From Plakobranchus ocellatus (taxonomy: Eukaryota > Mollusca > Gastropoda > Plakobranchidae), in contig BLXT01005549.1 in NCBI GenBank assembly GCA_019648995.1, positions 29,646-68,264 on the forward strand: a stretch of DNA of 38,619 bases, written 5' to 3'. Both the position numbers and the translations under genes were made by a program. The notes beneath the pieces were generated by a model, which worked only from the letters and a program-made list of their open reading frames with translations, had not been told where the DNA came from and did not search any database. Shown one piece after another: positions 1-29,819 of the stretch. The stretch's first letter is position 1, and each line of letters begins with the position of its first letter.

Positions 1-101
1 GGTACCACCGATCCTTGAAAGTAAAACGCGTGTGAACTCTTCGACAGTCTGTGTGAAAGTGACTCGACTAGCGCTGTGTGTCTCATCTTAACAAGGAGTG
101 C
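1..101 (-). other. Possible edge of a neighbouring exon, strand uncertain
   Basis: The first 101 bases are richer in CpG (about 8) and G+C than the next 7 kb. On the minus strand a pyrimidine tract ending GCCGACAG at 102-103 could be a splice acceptor, and one frame stays open from 101 to the window edge (33 codons, including MRHTALVESLSHRLSK). On the plus strand a frame from base 2 is open until TAA at 89-91, with AATAAA at 442-447, so it could instead be the 3' end of a plus-strand gene. I recognise no protein in either reading. Confidence 0.25.
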
Positions 102-3100
102 CTGTCGGCAATGAGAGGAAATTATTTATGAGTGCAGAGGATAGATTAGATATATGAAGATAAGAGCTTAAACTAAAGAGATGAGTTTTTTTCTCTGTAT
201 TTTAATTTAGAAAATTATAGTTAAGTCAATGTATTTCAAACTTAAAACAATATTCGACTCTAGTCTCAATTTCTCTGTTCTTTCACAACAAATGAAATTA
301 AGAAGGGGAATCACCAGACTTTGAGCAAACCTACTAATGTTGTCTCTTTTTTTTTTTTAATTAAATTTAACGAATGTTTAGACATGCTTGCATAAGATTC
401 TACTATAGGGATATTTTAAGGAAATATCCATGGTTTCTTAAAATAAAAGCTCACTTGTTTTTTTTTTTTTAGTACATGCTTTTCTCTGTACATCCTGGGA
501 GTTACTGACCAATTGGAAAAAAATGGCACAAATTACGTTATAGGCATCATCTAAATTTTTTAATGCATATTTCTCCGACTTTTACCGTTTGAAATTTGTA
601 CAAAGTCATTGTCATACTGAATTTTTTTTTTTTTCTTTTTATAGCTCTTGACACACCATATTTGAAATTCAAATCAGAATTTATGCTTTTGCATGCTTCA
701 GATTTAAGGTACCATACAATTCTATGAGTGTGTGACCAAGTTTAGAGGGTTTGAATGATTTTTTTCGAGGAGATAGAAATCAAGCATAGTGATTTCCAAA
801 GGAATAAAAATCCAAGCCATAATCATACCAGATTTGAAAATTTTAATTTTTTTTCTTCCTTGCCCTTTTTGTTTGAAATGGTAATGTTCAAATGTGTCAT
901 TCTCTGTGAACAGGAAAAATGATCCTCAAGAGCCCCCCACCTCTTGAACCAAAAAATGGGAAGAGTTAGATTATTTATTCTACATATAAATCTGCTTGAA
1001 AAGAAAATATTTTACTTGCATTTTTTTTTTCTCAAACTTTTAAAATTAATATTGCAAACACTCTTTTTGCAATCACTACATACAAAAAAGGTTTTTTTAT
1101 GGGTGTAGGAATTGTATCATTCTGATAAAAAAGATTTCAAGAGAACATAGAGTAATACTTTTTACCAGGTTTTATGAAAATAACATGAGCTAAAAATAAT
1201 TGGAGATTGAAGAGCAGTGTTTATTTTGCAATAATTGTTGTGTGTTAATTTAACCGCACAGTAAATGCAGCCAGACGCATAACCTGAAGTACAAAGAAGA
1301 GTGACATCTTTGCCATAAATGGGTAGGCTTGTGAGTCCTGCCACTTGAAAAAGATTTGCTTGTTTCAGATGCTTGAGGGCAAAATATATGAATACATACG
1401 ATTATCTGAACAATAATCCAGTTTTTACCACCATTTTTGGGCCTTAAGCAAGTCTAAAAATTGAATCTGACCATCTCTAAATAAGTTGAAGTCTCTAAGA
1501 TGAGATAAATGGGGTCCTGACCAGCTCAAAAAAAAACCAAAATGCTGATCCCAAATACAAGGCTTAAAAGAACCAAAACCTTCAGTTTGAAAAATTCAAT
1601 AAATGGTCCAGTTTTCTTGAATCAAATAGAACCTGAACTACCCTCATTTTGTAAGACTGATAGATTTCACTTCATCAATAAATGAAAGTAAACATGAATG
1701 AAAGTTTCTCATTTTCATGTTTATTATTTTCTTGCAAAAAAAAAGAGCAAAAAGTCGTCAGCATTCCAAGAAATACATGAGTGTACAAAATGTCCTTTCT
1801 TGGGTGTACTATCAAAATCATCAATCAAGTATGGCCTAATTCATTTAAGTATTCAATTAAAGCTTAAAAGTCTGAAGTCAAGCCTGTCAAGGTATATTTA
1901 TATAACTAATCTTCAAGTGTAAAGTTTGCCCTAATTCATGAGAATTTATCATTCATGTCTCTCAAAAAGGACTTGAAAATCACAATGTGTCTGGAAGATA
2001 TTGTATAAAACTGGTCTTGTTAAAATCATCAACATCACATTATAGGAATTACTGAGTCTTATGGCAACAAAATGAAGACCCACAGCATTCAAATTTTATC
2101 AGATATTTCAATTGGATCTATAGTTTGATCACAAGCAATTGACCTTGAAAAGAAAAAAATTTTACAAATCAAAAATTGTAAAGTATATATATGGCAATTT
2201 TGAGGAGTAAAGCACAGGTTTAAGGATTTCTCAAAAATCTAAAATTAATTGAACCAATTAAATTGCGTTGATAAAACAAGTTTTACAAATACCTAGAAAA
2301 TATTTTTTTTTCAATACCATTAAGCTATTGAGATTTGTTTTTTAAAAACTTTCTTTACAAATGTTAACAAAAGGAAAACTGCTGAGTTAAGAGCATTTCA
2401 TATTAAAGTCTGTCTTTATATTAAACCCCAAAGTAAGAACAAAAATTGGATTCGTTTTTACCCTTATAATTTTATGAAACTATAAACTGATGACAAGCAC
2501 AAATACACAGAAATGATAAGTATCTGTAGTGAAGGAAGTGCACATAATTGTTAGAATAGAGAAACACAATTCATATGAGTTGGCACCAGCATTACCCGAC
2601 ACATTGGTAGGAAGCATCATGCATCTCCTTAAATCAAATTTGACTTAAATGTGACATGAAGCTAGATACATAAGTCACTCGGGACAAATCAAAGCGTACA
2701 ATTGTAATATGACAAAATCAATCAAATTTACATCATGCACAACCCTTTTTTATAATGTGGCCTACAAAAAAAGCAAATATAATGCCACAAATAATTGTAT
2801 AATTTCATTTAGGCTTTAACTAATATACTGGCTCATATCATACCTAAAAAATTCACCAGATCTCAACCAGCCTGTATGTCATCTCTATCAAATGTATCAT
2901 TAATCATCTTTTTTTTTCATATATCAGTTTCATCTATGTAAAAAATTGGTGTTCTAAAATTTTATTTATGATCCAAACAACAAATAATATTTCTTTCAGT
3001 TTAGATTTCATATTTGAAATGAGATTGAAATCATATTTTGGAAAAATTTATTCATTGATTAAGAGAACCTTAATTCCAAAGAAGTATTACGGAAAAAAAG

Positions 3101-3227
3101 CATAAAATGTTTTATTTCTAAAATTATTGCACATCAAGTGCATTTATTCAACATAAGGGCTATATATTCAACAAACATGCAACTTTCAGTATTAACATTT
3201 TAAAATAATCATTCTGTGTTTGAAATA

Positions 3228-3321
3228 AGCATCGATATATGTCTAATATATCTAAATAATAGATGATTTGCTGAAGCATCAATATAGGTCTAATTTATCT
3301 AAATAATAGATGATTTGCTAA
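3228..3321. repeat. Two-copy 47-bp tandem duplication
   Basis: Two adjacent units (3228-3274 and 3275-3321) share the core CTAAATAATAGATGATTTGC and begin AGCATC, with a few substitutions. Local slippage or duplication. Confidence 0.85.
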
Positions 3322-6300
3322 AGCTATGTTAGTAAAGAAGAAAAAAAATTCACTGAAATGAAGTGAAGTGATTTTGTTTACTTTAAAAGACAACAGTTAT
3401 AGATCCTAATTTTGTTATATATAGTGAACTAAAAAACAGCAAGACATTTTCCTCCAGCAAATAGTGTAAATATTGAAGTATATATCAAACAAATACAAGT
3501 CATAGTTTTCAAAGGGAAAGAAAAGCATGTTATTGTTAGTTTGACCCTTATCAAACAAAAAGTGCATTCCCAATCTTTGTCAATAGATACTCAAACCAAT
3601 AGTAGTAATGTGGAGAATGAATAGCAAAATGAGTTCGATGCAAATAATGCCAGTGCATCAAAAAGTGTGAAGATTAATTTGGAGGGACAGCATGTTATTA
3701 GAGAAAAATAGAAAAAAAGATTTTAAAAAAAATTATCTCACAGAAACTTAACTCAATTGAATCATAATTAATGTATTCCATTCTGACAATAGCAAATATT
3801 CAGATTATGTGTGCAAAGAATGAACATTGTGTGTGAATATTTTGTCACAAAGCAAGCAAATGTTTTACCCTGTTCATTGTCACTTAAAGAGAGGTTCTAA
3901 AGTTTATAAAATTGATATGAAGGAACCATTTATCCAAATGAATAACTGGTAGTTTCATTAAGTATGAATATAATTATAGAGAAGAAACATCTGATACTTA
4001 AAGGGGAAAAAAATCCATAAACAAAAAAATTGTTTTCTAAACACATGTCATGTAAATCAAGCTTAGCCTAAAGGCACCAATTTATCATCTGATGGATTTT
4101 TCTTACCATTAAGTTTATGTTCTTAAAAGTTGGTAGCACCTTTCTCATTGCCCCCATAAAAATAATGAAGTACACAATAAAAAGCCATTGTTATCAGCTT
4201 TAAAAAATGTAGACAAGCAGTTGGCTGTACAAGCAAGATATAGTGATAAAGTTCAGGTATAGCCTAGTTTTACCAGTGGAGTGGGAAGACAGCTATTTGG
4301 CCTGTTCTACTTCATCCCGAGAATTCACTGACTATGACTAAACTTTTATGCCACAGGCATGAATAAAAGGAAGAAAGGGGAGGGATGAGTGGTTGGAGAT
4401 GTACTGTTTGCTAAGCCCAAGCGTGCAGACAGAGTGGGGTCACTTTCCCCGCACCTTTTTCCCATCTGGCCCCAACTTGGGGAGTCTTAGATTTAAATTA
4501 CAGAGAGTAGAGCAACATAGTAGAGTCACCTGCTTTTCACCTCCCCTTTTCGACCCGAGTCCCCACCAAGCTTCAAAAATGTTTGGTGCCTGAATTTTAA
4601 TGCAGCACTAAAATTTCTTGCACCTTCTGTCACCAAAACCCCACTCAATGTGTGCATAATATCACCTGCACACAATACAAAAGGGCCTGTAGCCTACATC
4701 TTTCTTTTCTCATTATGTATGATACTGAATCAAGAAACTTCAAATTATAGCCAAGATGGATGTCGAATGAGTTGAGGCTATAGTAAATGAGGAAGAGATT
4801 AGAAAAAGTATAAACGACAAAACAAGTCCTGAATACAGCAATATAAACAATGTATTATCAGCATCTGCTCAGACTCCCGTTTTCTCAAGTAATATAAAAT
4901 CATCCAGTGAAAGATTTCTTTGTGCATATTGAACACACAGGATAAAAAAATGAGGAACAGGATTGAAAGTACTTTGACTAAATGGAACAAAACAAATTAA
5001 GCCATGTTTTTTCCTTTAGTTGACAAACAAACTTATTGTGACTACAAATACTGCAAGCAAATCAATCTAGTGTAAACTGCATGTACAAATCTTCAAATCC
5101 TTTCCTCTCCCCTTGCTCACCCCAAATGGGGAGTTGAGAGTATTGGTATTGGGTCCTCTACTCTGCACCTTACAGGAAAGCCCAAACTGGAGGCAAAGCC
5201 ACTTGTAATAGCTGAGGAGACGTACTGTGTGTCACACTTACTGTGCTTTAACCAACTACAAAAGCCTGCTAATTTGCATAACAAGACTAGCTTCATTGTT
5301 TGCGCGGCAACAGTCAGTAGAATTAGCATGGTCGCGTTATGGCACCTCCTTTTCCCTTATTCATAGAGTGACTGATGCAAGACCAACCTGTATATATAAA
5401 GGATAGCCCTAGACTGGATGAAAGTCGCAGCTGACTTGGTGTGCTTTCCCACCAAAGAAACTAGAGTGTTTCCAAACACGTATAGTTGGGCACATGAACT
5501 GCTGCCTCCTGTGTGGGTTCCGCTAATGTCACCCGCCACACCCGAGGGCTGGCCACCATCCTTGGGCAATGAAAGCAGCCTGTAGGGTAACTAACCAAAA
5601 ACCATCAAAGTTGGTCCCCCTGAATGATGAAAGAGCAGCCTATTACCATCTACTTGCATACAACCGGACATCCTGAATCCTAACGCTCCTTCCCCCTTAC
5701 ATCCTCTCCCCCTTGCTTTTCTTTCCTTTGATTACAAGGGCGTGTGTTAGCAGTGATTTAGATGCTAATGATCACTATTTCAAAGTGAGCAAAAAGTTAA
5801 TGATTACACAAAACCATACCATCATAGCTTCATTCTGCACTTCAGTCAGTAGCAGGAATTGGGTGAACATAACAGTTCTGATATCAATAGTCAAGAAGTT
5901 ATTGTATTGTCGGTCTGGCCCAATCCTTGTTGGATAAATCTTTGGGGCAAATAAACCTGGCTTTTTTTCATGGGCAACTTAAAACTGTCCTTTTATGGGA
6001 GAAAAAGAAAACAGACACTTTAAACGTGGCCAGTGACAGTCTTCAGGATGTTAAAACACTAAGAGAAATTCTTTTATTTATTCTTTTTTTATACCTGCCT
6101 TTCACTCCTCTGATTGTGTGGAGAAAAAGATATAGATTGAAACCAACCTCCTTGGTCATTGACCTTTAGCATAAGGTTATCGTCCTGTCACTTTTGGTTT
6201 TAGGATCCCTCCTCCAATTTTTTAACATCAATAATGGTGTCTCAAGTGAAAGATGGGAGGAACAATCACTCAGTACTAATTTAAAAGAAGTAATTGTTTC

Positions 6301-6594
6301 CATTAAATTTTTATCCTCCTAAGTGCTTGATATGTTTAAGCACATGCTCAGGGCACTGCCCGTTTAGACGGTAACTACTGTATTGCGATGTTTAAGAATT
6401 TACTGCTACAGGAAACATGTCCAATATTAACAAATGTAAAAGCTTTAAGAGGATTTAAGTATTTTAGCAACTTCTTTTACCACATCTATGTTTTGAAACT
6501 ACAAACACAAATAAAAAAAGAACAAAAAAGCAAGTAAAGACTTGCCATTTTCTTTGATAATTTGACTTTGTCGACCATTTTTTGTTCGTATTGA

Positions 6595-6630
6595 GTTCTT
6601 CTTCTTCTTCTTCTTTTTTTTTATTAACAG
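6595..6630. repeat. Short TTC microsatellite with T run
   Basis: About seven TTC units around 6597-6615 followed by a run of T. It accounts for a Lys/Glu-rich open frame on the minus strand. Confidence 0.85.
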
Positions 6631-6781
6631 TCATTTTTAAGCTTTGCAATTGAACCCTAAAAATATCGCATCACAATCATTAGCAGAGAAGTACACTCAC
6701 AACATCAGCACAAATCAGAGAAAAAACAAAGTGGTCTCAGAACAAAAGACTTCTCATTTTGTCAAATTTGACTGAATTAAC

Positions 6782-6843
6782 TTTTCAAGAAAATTGAAAT
6801 GCATGCCTGAATTTTTCAAGAAAATTGAAATGCTTGCCTAAAT
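6782..6843. repeat. Two-copy 31-bp tandem duplication
   Basis: The unit TTCAAGAAAATTGAAATGC recurs after 31 bp with one changed base in the GCATGCC/GCTTGCC part. Confidence 0.85.
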
Positions 6844-7600
6844 TTTTACACTGAAAAGTTTGTTTGCATCTAAAATGATCAAAGATGTCTTGCAGCTCAC
6901 TGTCAATGTTATGATTTTATAATTATGCAGATCAAAAATAAATTATCACTACTCCAGTAAATGATATTTAAAAAATCAAAGTTCCTTGCTTTTTAAACAT
7001 GAAAACTTAAAAACAATTCAATATTTATTGCCAATATCTAAAAGCAAGAAATATTTATTCCAAGATATTTGCAGATCTGACTAAAGCTATCAAAAGCTTT
7101 AAAATTCCAAGATAATACAGGTGTAATATGGTTGATGACTAGTAAAATCCTAAATCAAGTTAATAATTTAGATGTGATAGTAAAAATCATCGATGACATG
7201 AAAATTCAGCACAAATTGAATACTATCAACGTAATGAAAACTTTGAATGGGAATAGTAATCGAATACATATTATTTTGAAAGTAGACTACCACACATTTT
7301 TCAAATACAAAATTGCACAATCGTTAAAAAAAAAAAAAATCCCAAATGCCTTATACTATTTTGTATAACTCATCACCATGGTATTAAATCCTCATTTTTT
7401 CAAGCAACTTTTTTCTGAGCAAAAAAAATACAATCTTAAATGGTAGTCTCAATTCTGTGATTAAATCTTATCCATATAATCTTACATGCATTTTAGAGTG
7501 TTTTCAATACTCACAGCACAGTCATTAGGTAAGTCATGCACACACAATCCTAGCACATTTGACTTACAATCAATGTTATTAGTAGCTAACATTGTCTGCA

Positions 7601-7606
7601 TTTATT
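7601..7606 (-). terminator. Candidate polyadenylation signal of P5CS
   Basis: AATAAA on the minus strand, the first such hexamer after the stop codon, giving a 3' UTR of about 310-320 nt. Further AATAAA hexamers occur below 7060 in this AT-rich DNA, so the real site could be farther downstream. Confidence 0.35.
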
Positions 7607-7897
7607 TGGTATGTTGGTAAATCGTAATGTATATTCATAAAGACAAAAAAAAGATTCATAAGTGTGTCTTCTAATTTGTTTTCACTCATCAAAGTTACTC
7701 TTTTTTTGAAACAAAATCAAAATTTTTTTCCTGCCAGGCATTCATTGGTCCAAACCTTAATCTCTTTAAAGACCAAAAAAAAAGCCCTTCAAACAGTTTG
7801 GTGAAAAAAAAACAACCCCAAATAATATTAAGAATGTAAATCCGTTTTCTAACAATCTCAACAACAGGCTTAATGGAAAAGGAAGCAGAATTGGTGG

Positions 7898-24698
<16,801 letters not shown>

Positions 24699-25262
24699 TA
24701 TGTTTTCTTTTGTTATTTTTGGGGGTGAGGGGTCCTTTTTTTATTCCTTTTTCTAAACTATCACTCTCAGTCTCTTTCACAGCACCTTAAAGATCTGATT
24801 TTTTAGATTTTGTGGCCAGCAAACACACAAACCTGGGTAAAAATATTTTTGAGAAAAGAAAAATATAAAAATTAAAGAAAGTCGAGAAAAAAGAGAGTGA
24901 TTTAATTGCAGATGTTTTAAAAAATAGAGATGAGCTAGAAGAAATTTGAATCTTCTGCACTGGCATTGTAAGCTATGTATCAACATCTCCAACTCCTATT
25001 TCTCATAAATTATAACAGATTGCTTACTGCAGATGAATTTTATAGAACTAGCTAGAATCTAAAACAATAACCTATAAAAATTAGCTACATTGGTTGCGAT
25101 GTCCGACAGAATGATTACAGGATTGGTGAATCCCTTTTTCTTTAATCTTCACCGTTGATGAAAAATCTTAAAACTTCCATGCAAAATATTGGTGAATCAA
25201 AAATGCATTGTGTGTGTATATAATTAAAATATTTGATATTTTACCTCAGCTTTCCAACATTC

Positions 25263-25276
25263 NNNNNNNNNNNNNN
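25263..25276. other. Unresolved bases (14 N)
   Basis: A run of N directly followed by ten C and fourteen A, typical of a homopolymer where sequencing failed. The true length here is uncertain. Confidence 0.99.
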
Positions 25277-25399
25277 CCCCCCCCCCAAAAAAAAAAAAAA
25301 GTTTTAAAATGATAGAATTTAAACTAAGGATAAAAAACATTTTTTTTTAGGTAAAGCAAAAAGCTTAAAAAATTATTTGATTATTTGGCTAGGAGATTC

Positions 25400-25448
25400 A
25401 AACCTCTAAATGATGCTTAATGTAAGCAAAAAGCACATTTAGAGGTTT
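25400..25448. repeat. 13-bp inverted repeat forming a hairpin
   Basis: AAACCTCTAAATG at 25400-25412 is perfectly complementary to CATTTAGAGGTTT at 25436-25448. Allowing one bulged A, pairing continues through TGCTT/AAGCA to about 18 bp with a loop of about 11 nt. Confidence 0.85.
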
Positions 25449-26039
25449 ATTTACAAGCAAGCTGAAATAAATATTCTTGTCAGGTAGCAGATGAACATTA
25501 CAACTTAACTTTTATTCTGTCCCCCCCCCCCCACACCACCTTCTTTTTTATGGGGGTGGAGGGGTGCGATTGGGAGGGTGGAGTGCACAATTGATAAAGA
25601 TTGAGTACGAAAAACAGAGTGAAAATTGTCAAGTTGCCAAAAGAACACTTACACAATCAACCTCACTAGACATAAGCTTCTAAACTTTATGTCTATTTTA
25701 AAGCGAGCCAAACGAAAAATCATATATATGGTGTTGGCTTTTTGTTGTTGTTGTTGTTTTTAGGCTTTTTTTTTTCTTCAAACCACTACAAATAAATGAC
25801 TAAAAAATGAACGCCTTTAAAACAAAAAGAGGAAGAAGAAGACAAGCTTCCTGTTGACTCTTACAGTGCAGCCCAGAAAGCATGCTCCATATTTAAAGAA
25901 AAAGATACTGTCTATTCATAGTTAAAAGCCCACTCGTTATTTTCTTTAGATAAAAATATTTCAGAATAAAACAAGTAGTTTTTTTTTTTAATCTCAACCA
26001 CTTTTTAAACTTTGCCCATCCTTACGTCTGATAAAGTGA

Positions 26040-26620
26040 GCTTTGAATCTTACAAGCCCTGCTACCGATGCGAACTTAATAAGCCTTCTTCAGAACAGAA
26101 AGACTTGCGCTGTGCATCATTTGAATCGATATCAGAGTTCTAATAAGAACTTTTTGCGCACCATAATTACACAGCAGACTAAATTCCAGTAATGGTTTGC
26201 TAATTGCAATTAGAAGCTCCTAGTCACACGATATTCTAAAGAAGGCTAATTGGCGATATTTGTGTAGCAGATGGCTCAAATCCCATATAGATGAGGGATG
26301 GAATGGAATTACATGTTTCTTGGATATAGCTGAAGGCATAATGGACAAGCAAAAATTTTAGATCGCCTTTGCATGATTACGTTTAGTTAGATACAATTGC
26401 CCTGACTGATTATAGATGGTGATCGACAGCAAGTCACTCCAGCACAATCCAAGAGGAAAAAATACAGAGCCACTAGCAAATGTAATTAAAACGGCTTGAT
26501 TTTTAAAGTTTTTTTGGGTTTATGCCATGTGCTCAAAGCAATTGTATTATTTTGAAAAGCATCGAAGGACAGTTTTTTAAATGCACATGATTAATGTGGA
26601 GCAATCCGCTATGTGTAGTG
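26040..26620. promoter_or_regulatory. Candidate distal regulatory element with homeodomain and POU-like sites
   Basis: High-complexity block with few homopolymers, unlike its surroundings. It holds the palindrome TAATTGCAATTA at 26201-26212, further TAATT/ATTA cores (about 26164, 26245, 26481, 26590) and TTTGCATGATTACG at about 26367-26380, which resembles an octamer-type site next to a homeodomain site. No open frame of note. It is 1.4-1.9 kb upstream of the P5CS start codon. Motif clustering in AT-rich DNA can be chance. Confidence 0.3.
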
Positions 26621-26748
26621 TTGGTTTTCACTTCAATAATTTCACAAATTCCATGGATCAAGACTTAATTAAATCATATCAGATTGAATGTAATTATATA
26701 ATATTTGAGAATCTTTTCGAAACAACATCAGATTGAACAAAAAAATTG

Positions 26749-26765
26749 CATATATATATATATAT
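26749..26765. repeat. Short TA microsatellite
   Basis: About eight TA units. Confidence 0.9.
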
Positions 26766-28031
26766 GACCATCCTCGAACCAAGATCGATCCATTTCTATT
26801 GAATTCACAGCAAATACTAAAATGCCCGTTTAGTATAAAATAATACAATGTACTTATATCTAAAGATATAAAAGTAGAGCCTTCAACGCCCTCTACTTAA
26901 CTTGGCTTTGTGAATATATGTGTCTGCTATCTATGTTTCGTCAAGCCTCTGGTGATCTAAGGTGTCGGCAATAACAACATAATAATTACAATTCAATATC
27001 CTTACGTTACCCTCTGGGGCGCTCGATCAAAACGATGGGGATAGATGAGGTGGGTGATTGGATTGGATAGAGTGGCCTGACCAAAAAGGAGGTGATGCAA
27101 AGACTGTCGGCATTTTGTTGAAAGAAAAAAGGAAGGCAGAGAGAAAACAGAGGGGGAGATAAGAGAAACTTAAACGGGGATTCCTATTACCTCTTCACAT
27201 TTGCCTCAAGACGACACTTAAGATTCGCAGCATAATAATTTAGATAAAAATCCTTTTTTTCAAAAGCAACAAAGAAAGTTATTTTTGAATATTTTTTTTT
27301 TTTTTGCACTGCCTTATCTGAAAACTATTTTCACTGGCTACACATTAACTGCAGACGTGAGAACCACAAATCGGGCGGCGCACTATTACACGCAGGAGAC
27401 AACAGGTGGTTTCAAATTTTTAATTTTGGATCCCAAAACTGTGCTCTTCATGGTCACAATACTTCAATGCTGACGCTAGCGTGTTCTTCTTCTTCAAAAC
27501 TGTTGGTTTAAAAAGCCATCAAAACTATAGATTCAACATGGTACTACTTGCACCTTATGAAGGCCTTTACACTTGCGGTACACTATTCCCGGCTTCGTTT
27601 TTTGTGAATGCGTCTAAAATCTTCGCGAAAATAAGTTACTTAGATTTCGCAAGATGGGCCCTTGAAATCTGCTAATGATATTTAAATCCTGACAACCAAC
27701 AAAATCTGCCTTCAGCAAACAGATCACAAACGATGATTATAATCATTATTTTTTATCTTCTAAGCCTAGTTGCGGTCGGCACTGATAAGCTATTGGATTG
27801 CACTAGACAACACTGTTTTACTCTTTCAGTTTGTAAGCAGGCGGTGGAACCTTATGTAATAGAATCGAAGTCAGTCGATCTTTGTTTTATTGTAAAGAAC
27901 ATTGCGATTAATGAGTAGATGTATCGATAAGCCAATAGGTATTTAACACCCGCCTCCCCTCAAAGTATAACGACTTGTCAGCATGTATTCAATCGGAACT
28001 CTATTATGAGAGAATGGCACAGGAAAGGGGA

Positions 28032-28052
28032 GGGAGAGAGCTAGAAAGAGAA

Positions 28053-28089
<37 letters not shown>
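28032..28089. repeat. Interrupted GA microsatellite
   Basis: AG repeat of about 40 bp with one GG interruption near 28071, preceded by a purine-rich lead. Confidence 0.92.
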
Positions 28090-28615
28090 TTGATTTTTTT
28101 AAGAAAAAAAAAAAAGCATAATGTTCTTCAAGATGGGTGTTACAGATTTAATATTTTGTGCGCATATCTAGATTTTGATAAAATTTAAGTCAGATAAGCG
28201 GCATACTTTGTGGTCTTGCTCTACAGATATTTATCACTGTGACCCGCACTATCATGGATGACTTCAAGAGATTTAGACGAGCATGAAAATGTAAAGAAAC
28301 AAAGTGAGTTCGCCACACAAGTAGCAGGCGGCCTAAATGCTTAGTTTAGAAGGTGAGGGAAGAGGCAACTACATGTTTGACTTTTTGGGGTTTTTTTTTA
28401 ATAAAGCCAGTCCACAACAAAATGATCTCTTTCGGGTCCTCCAACAGGCCGAGAAGGTTCGGGCCCACATGCCTAAAGACTGGAGTGCAAACATAAAGAA
28501 GGACAAAGTACAAAGTTCTTGCATTGCGCCGTACTAAACTGACTGCAAGAGGTCGAATTATCTAAAACCCGAGTTATTTGCCACCCCTTTATAGAAAAAG
28601 TCACCAAAATGGTAG

Positions 28616-28638
28616 TAAAAAAAAAAAAAAAAAAAAAA
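28616..28638. repeat. Poly-A run
   Basis: About 22 A in a row. No target-site duplication or retroelement body is visible beside it, so its origin is open. Confidence 0.9.
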
Positions 28639-29816
28639 CACTCATAGGAAAGCAAGATAGCAGAGGTTCTTCTTGCCTCTGAGCGTTTGTTTCTTGAGAT
28701 TTGTACGAGCAGCAGCGATTTCTGAGCACCCTTAGTACTCTTACACAGCTCTCACTGACGATCCCAAGGGAGACAGTGAGTCTCCTGTTCCATGTTCAAA
28801 CAGACTAGGGTTGAACAGATGAACAGTGTGATAGTTATGAAAAAAAAAAGCCAGGAGGCCTCCCTAAAATACAAAAACTAAAACTAAGCAACCTGTACTG
28901 CACCTCTCCCCTCAGCAAATATTATAGAAAGCTGTGTTTACATGGCGCAAAGGAAAAGTAATAAGTTGAGGGTAAAATTAATAGGCTCAACAAATTTAAA
29001 AGTTGCATTAAAACATCGAATCGAGGGTTCCCTGCAACTTTTACATTTGTGTAAAATATTTAAGACTTACACACATAAATATAGAAATTAAAAACAAAAG
29101 AAAACAACATTCAAGTTAAAGAGTTCAACGTAAAAGAAACACCGATAGATCCTTATTGGTTATGAGTCATGATATGAGGAGAGGGCACACAATGTAAAAG
29201 AACAACATCTTAAGTTCAATTTTTCATTTTTGGCATTCTTTCTCCATCAAGTATCAACTGTTTACGTATGGTTTCTTTCACGCCGTCAACAGTGAATATT
29301 TTAACTCCGGGTGTGTTCTTTTTTCACCAAATCAACGTTTGAGTCTTCTGAAAATATATCCGTGATAAGTGGTTATTGCTAAAAAGAAAATGTGATAGAG
29401 CGACCCGGAAGAAAAAAAATTCAAGTCACTGGCACACTAATTATGCCGTAAGTTGGCCGATATGGTGAAAGTTTTAAAATTCAAAATCATAAAGCGGAGC
29501 ATGAGAGCAAAGATTTCTAACCTTAAATTGTCTGGCTGTTTTCCCGAATGCTCACCAGAACGACCTCGACAGTTCGGGCCGAAAAGAAGAAAGGACTCTT
29601 CTTTTTTTTTGTTTTTCCTATAACATTTGACTAATTTATAAAAAAAAAAAATGGCGTAAGTTACAAGTTTTGTTTTGTTTTTTAATGTCCTGTTATCCCC
29701 CTTAAAAAAAAGTCAATGTTTTGTCTTAAATTGCGAAAACTGTATCGCATGAACTGAAAATTTTACGCTACCGATATCATAACATAGCAACAATAAAAAT
29801 ATATATTCCTTTCTAT

Positions 29817-29819
29817 NNN
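29817..29819. other. Unresolved bases (3 N)
   Basis: Three N in otherwise continuous sequence. Confidence 0.99.

Larger units (their letters stand above)
102..7597. other. AT-rich, gene-poor downstream flank of P5CS
   Basis: No coding region can be supported here. The open frames are short (80 codons or fewer), unrelated to anything I know, and at chance frequency for this base composition. CpG is scarce (about 8 in 2001-4000 by eye). A stretch around 4380-5720 is somewhat richer in G+C and CpG and includes a TATATATAAA at 5391-5400, but nothing else marks it as a promoter. Small repeats are listed separately. Confidence 0.6.
24744..25990. other. Immediate 5' flank of P5CS
   Basis: Should contain the promoter and 5' UTR, but I see no decisive transcription start. 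A TATAAAA on the minus strand at about 25044-25038 is the only TATA-like site I noted and lies about 340 nt from the start codon. Includes an N gap with a C10-A14 run, a hairpin (25400-25448), a poly-C run near 25520-25533 and a short GTT repeat near 25744-25760. Confidence 0.45.

Noticed and set aside
5391-5400. TATATATAAA as a promoter TATA box
   Set aside because: Such strings are common in this AT-rich DNA and no downstream open frame or start element supports a promoter.
27285-27918. Three successive plus-strand frames that might be exons of one gene
   Set aside because: Each is 61-64 codons with a Phe/Ile-rich lead from T runs. I found no coherent splice sites joining them and no recognisable protein.
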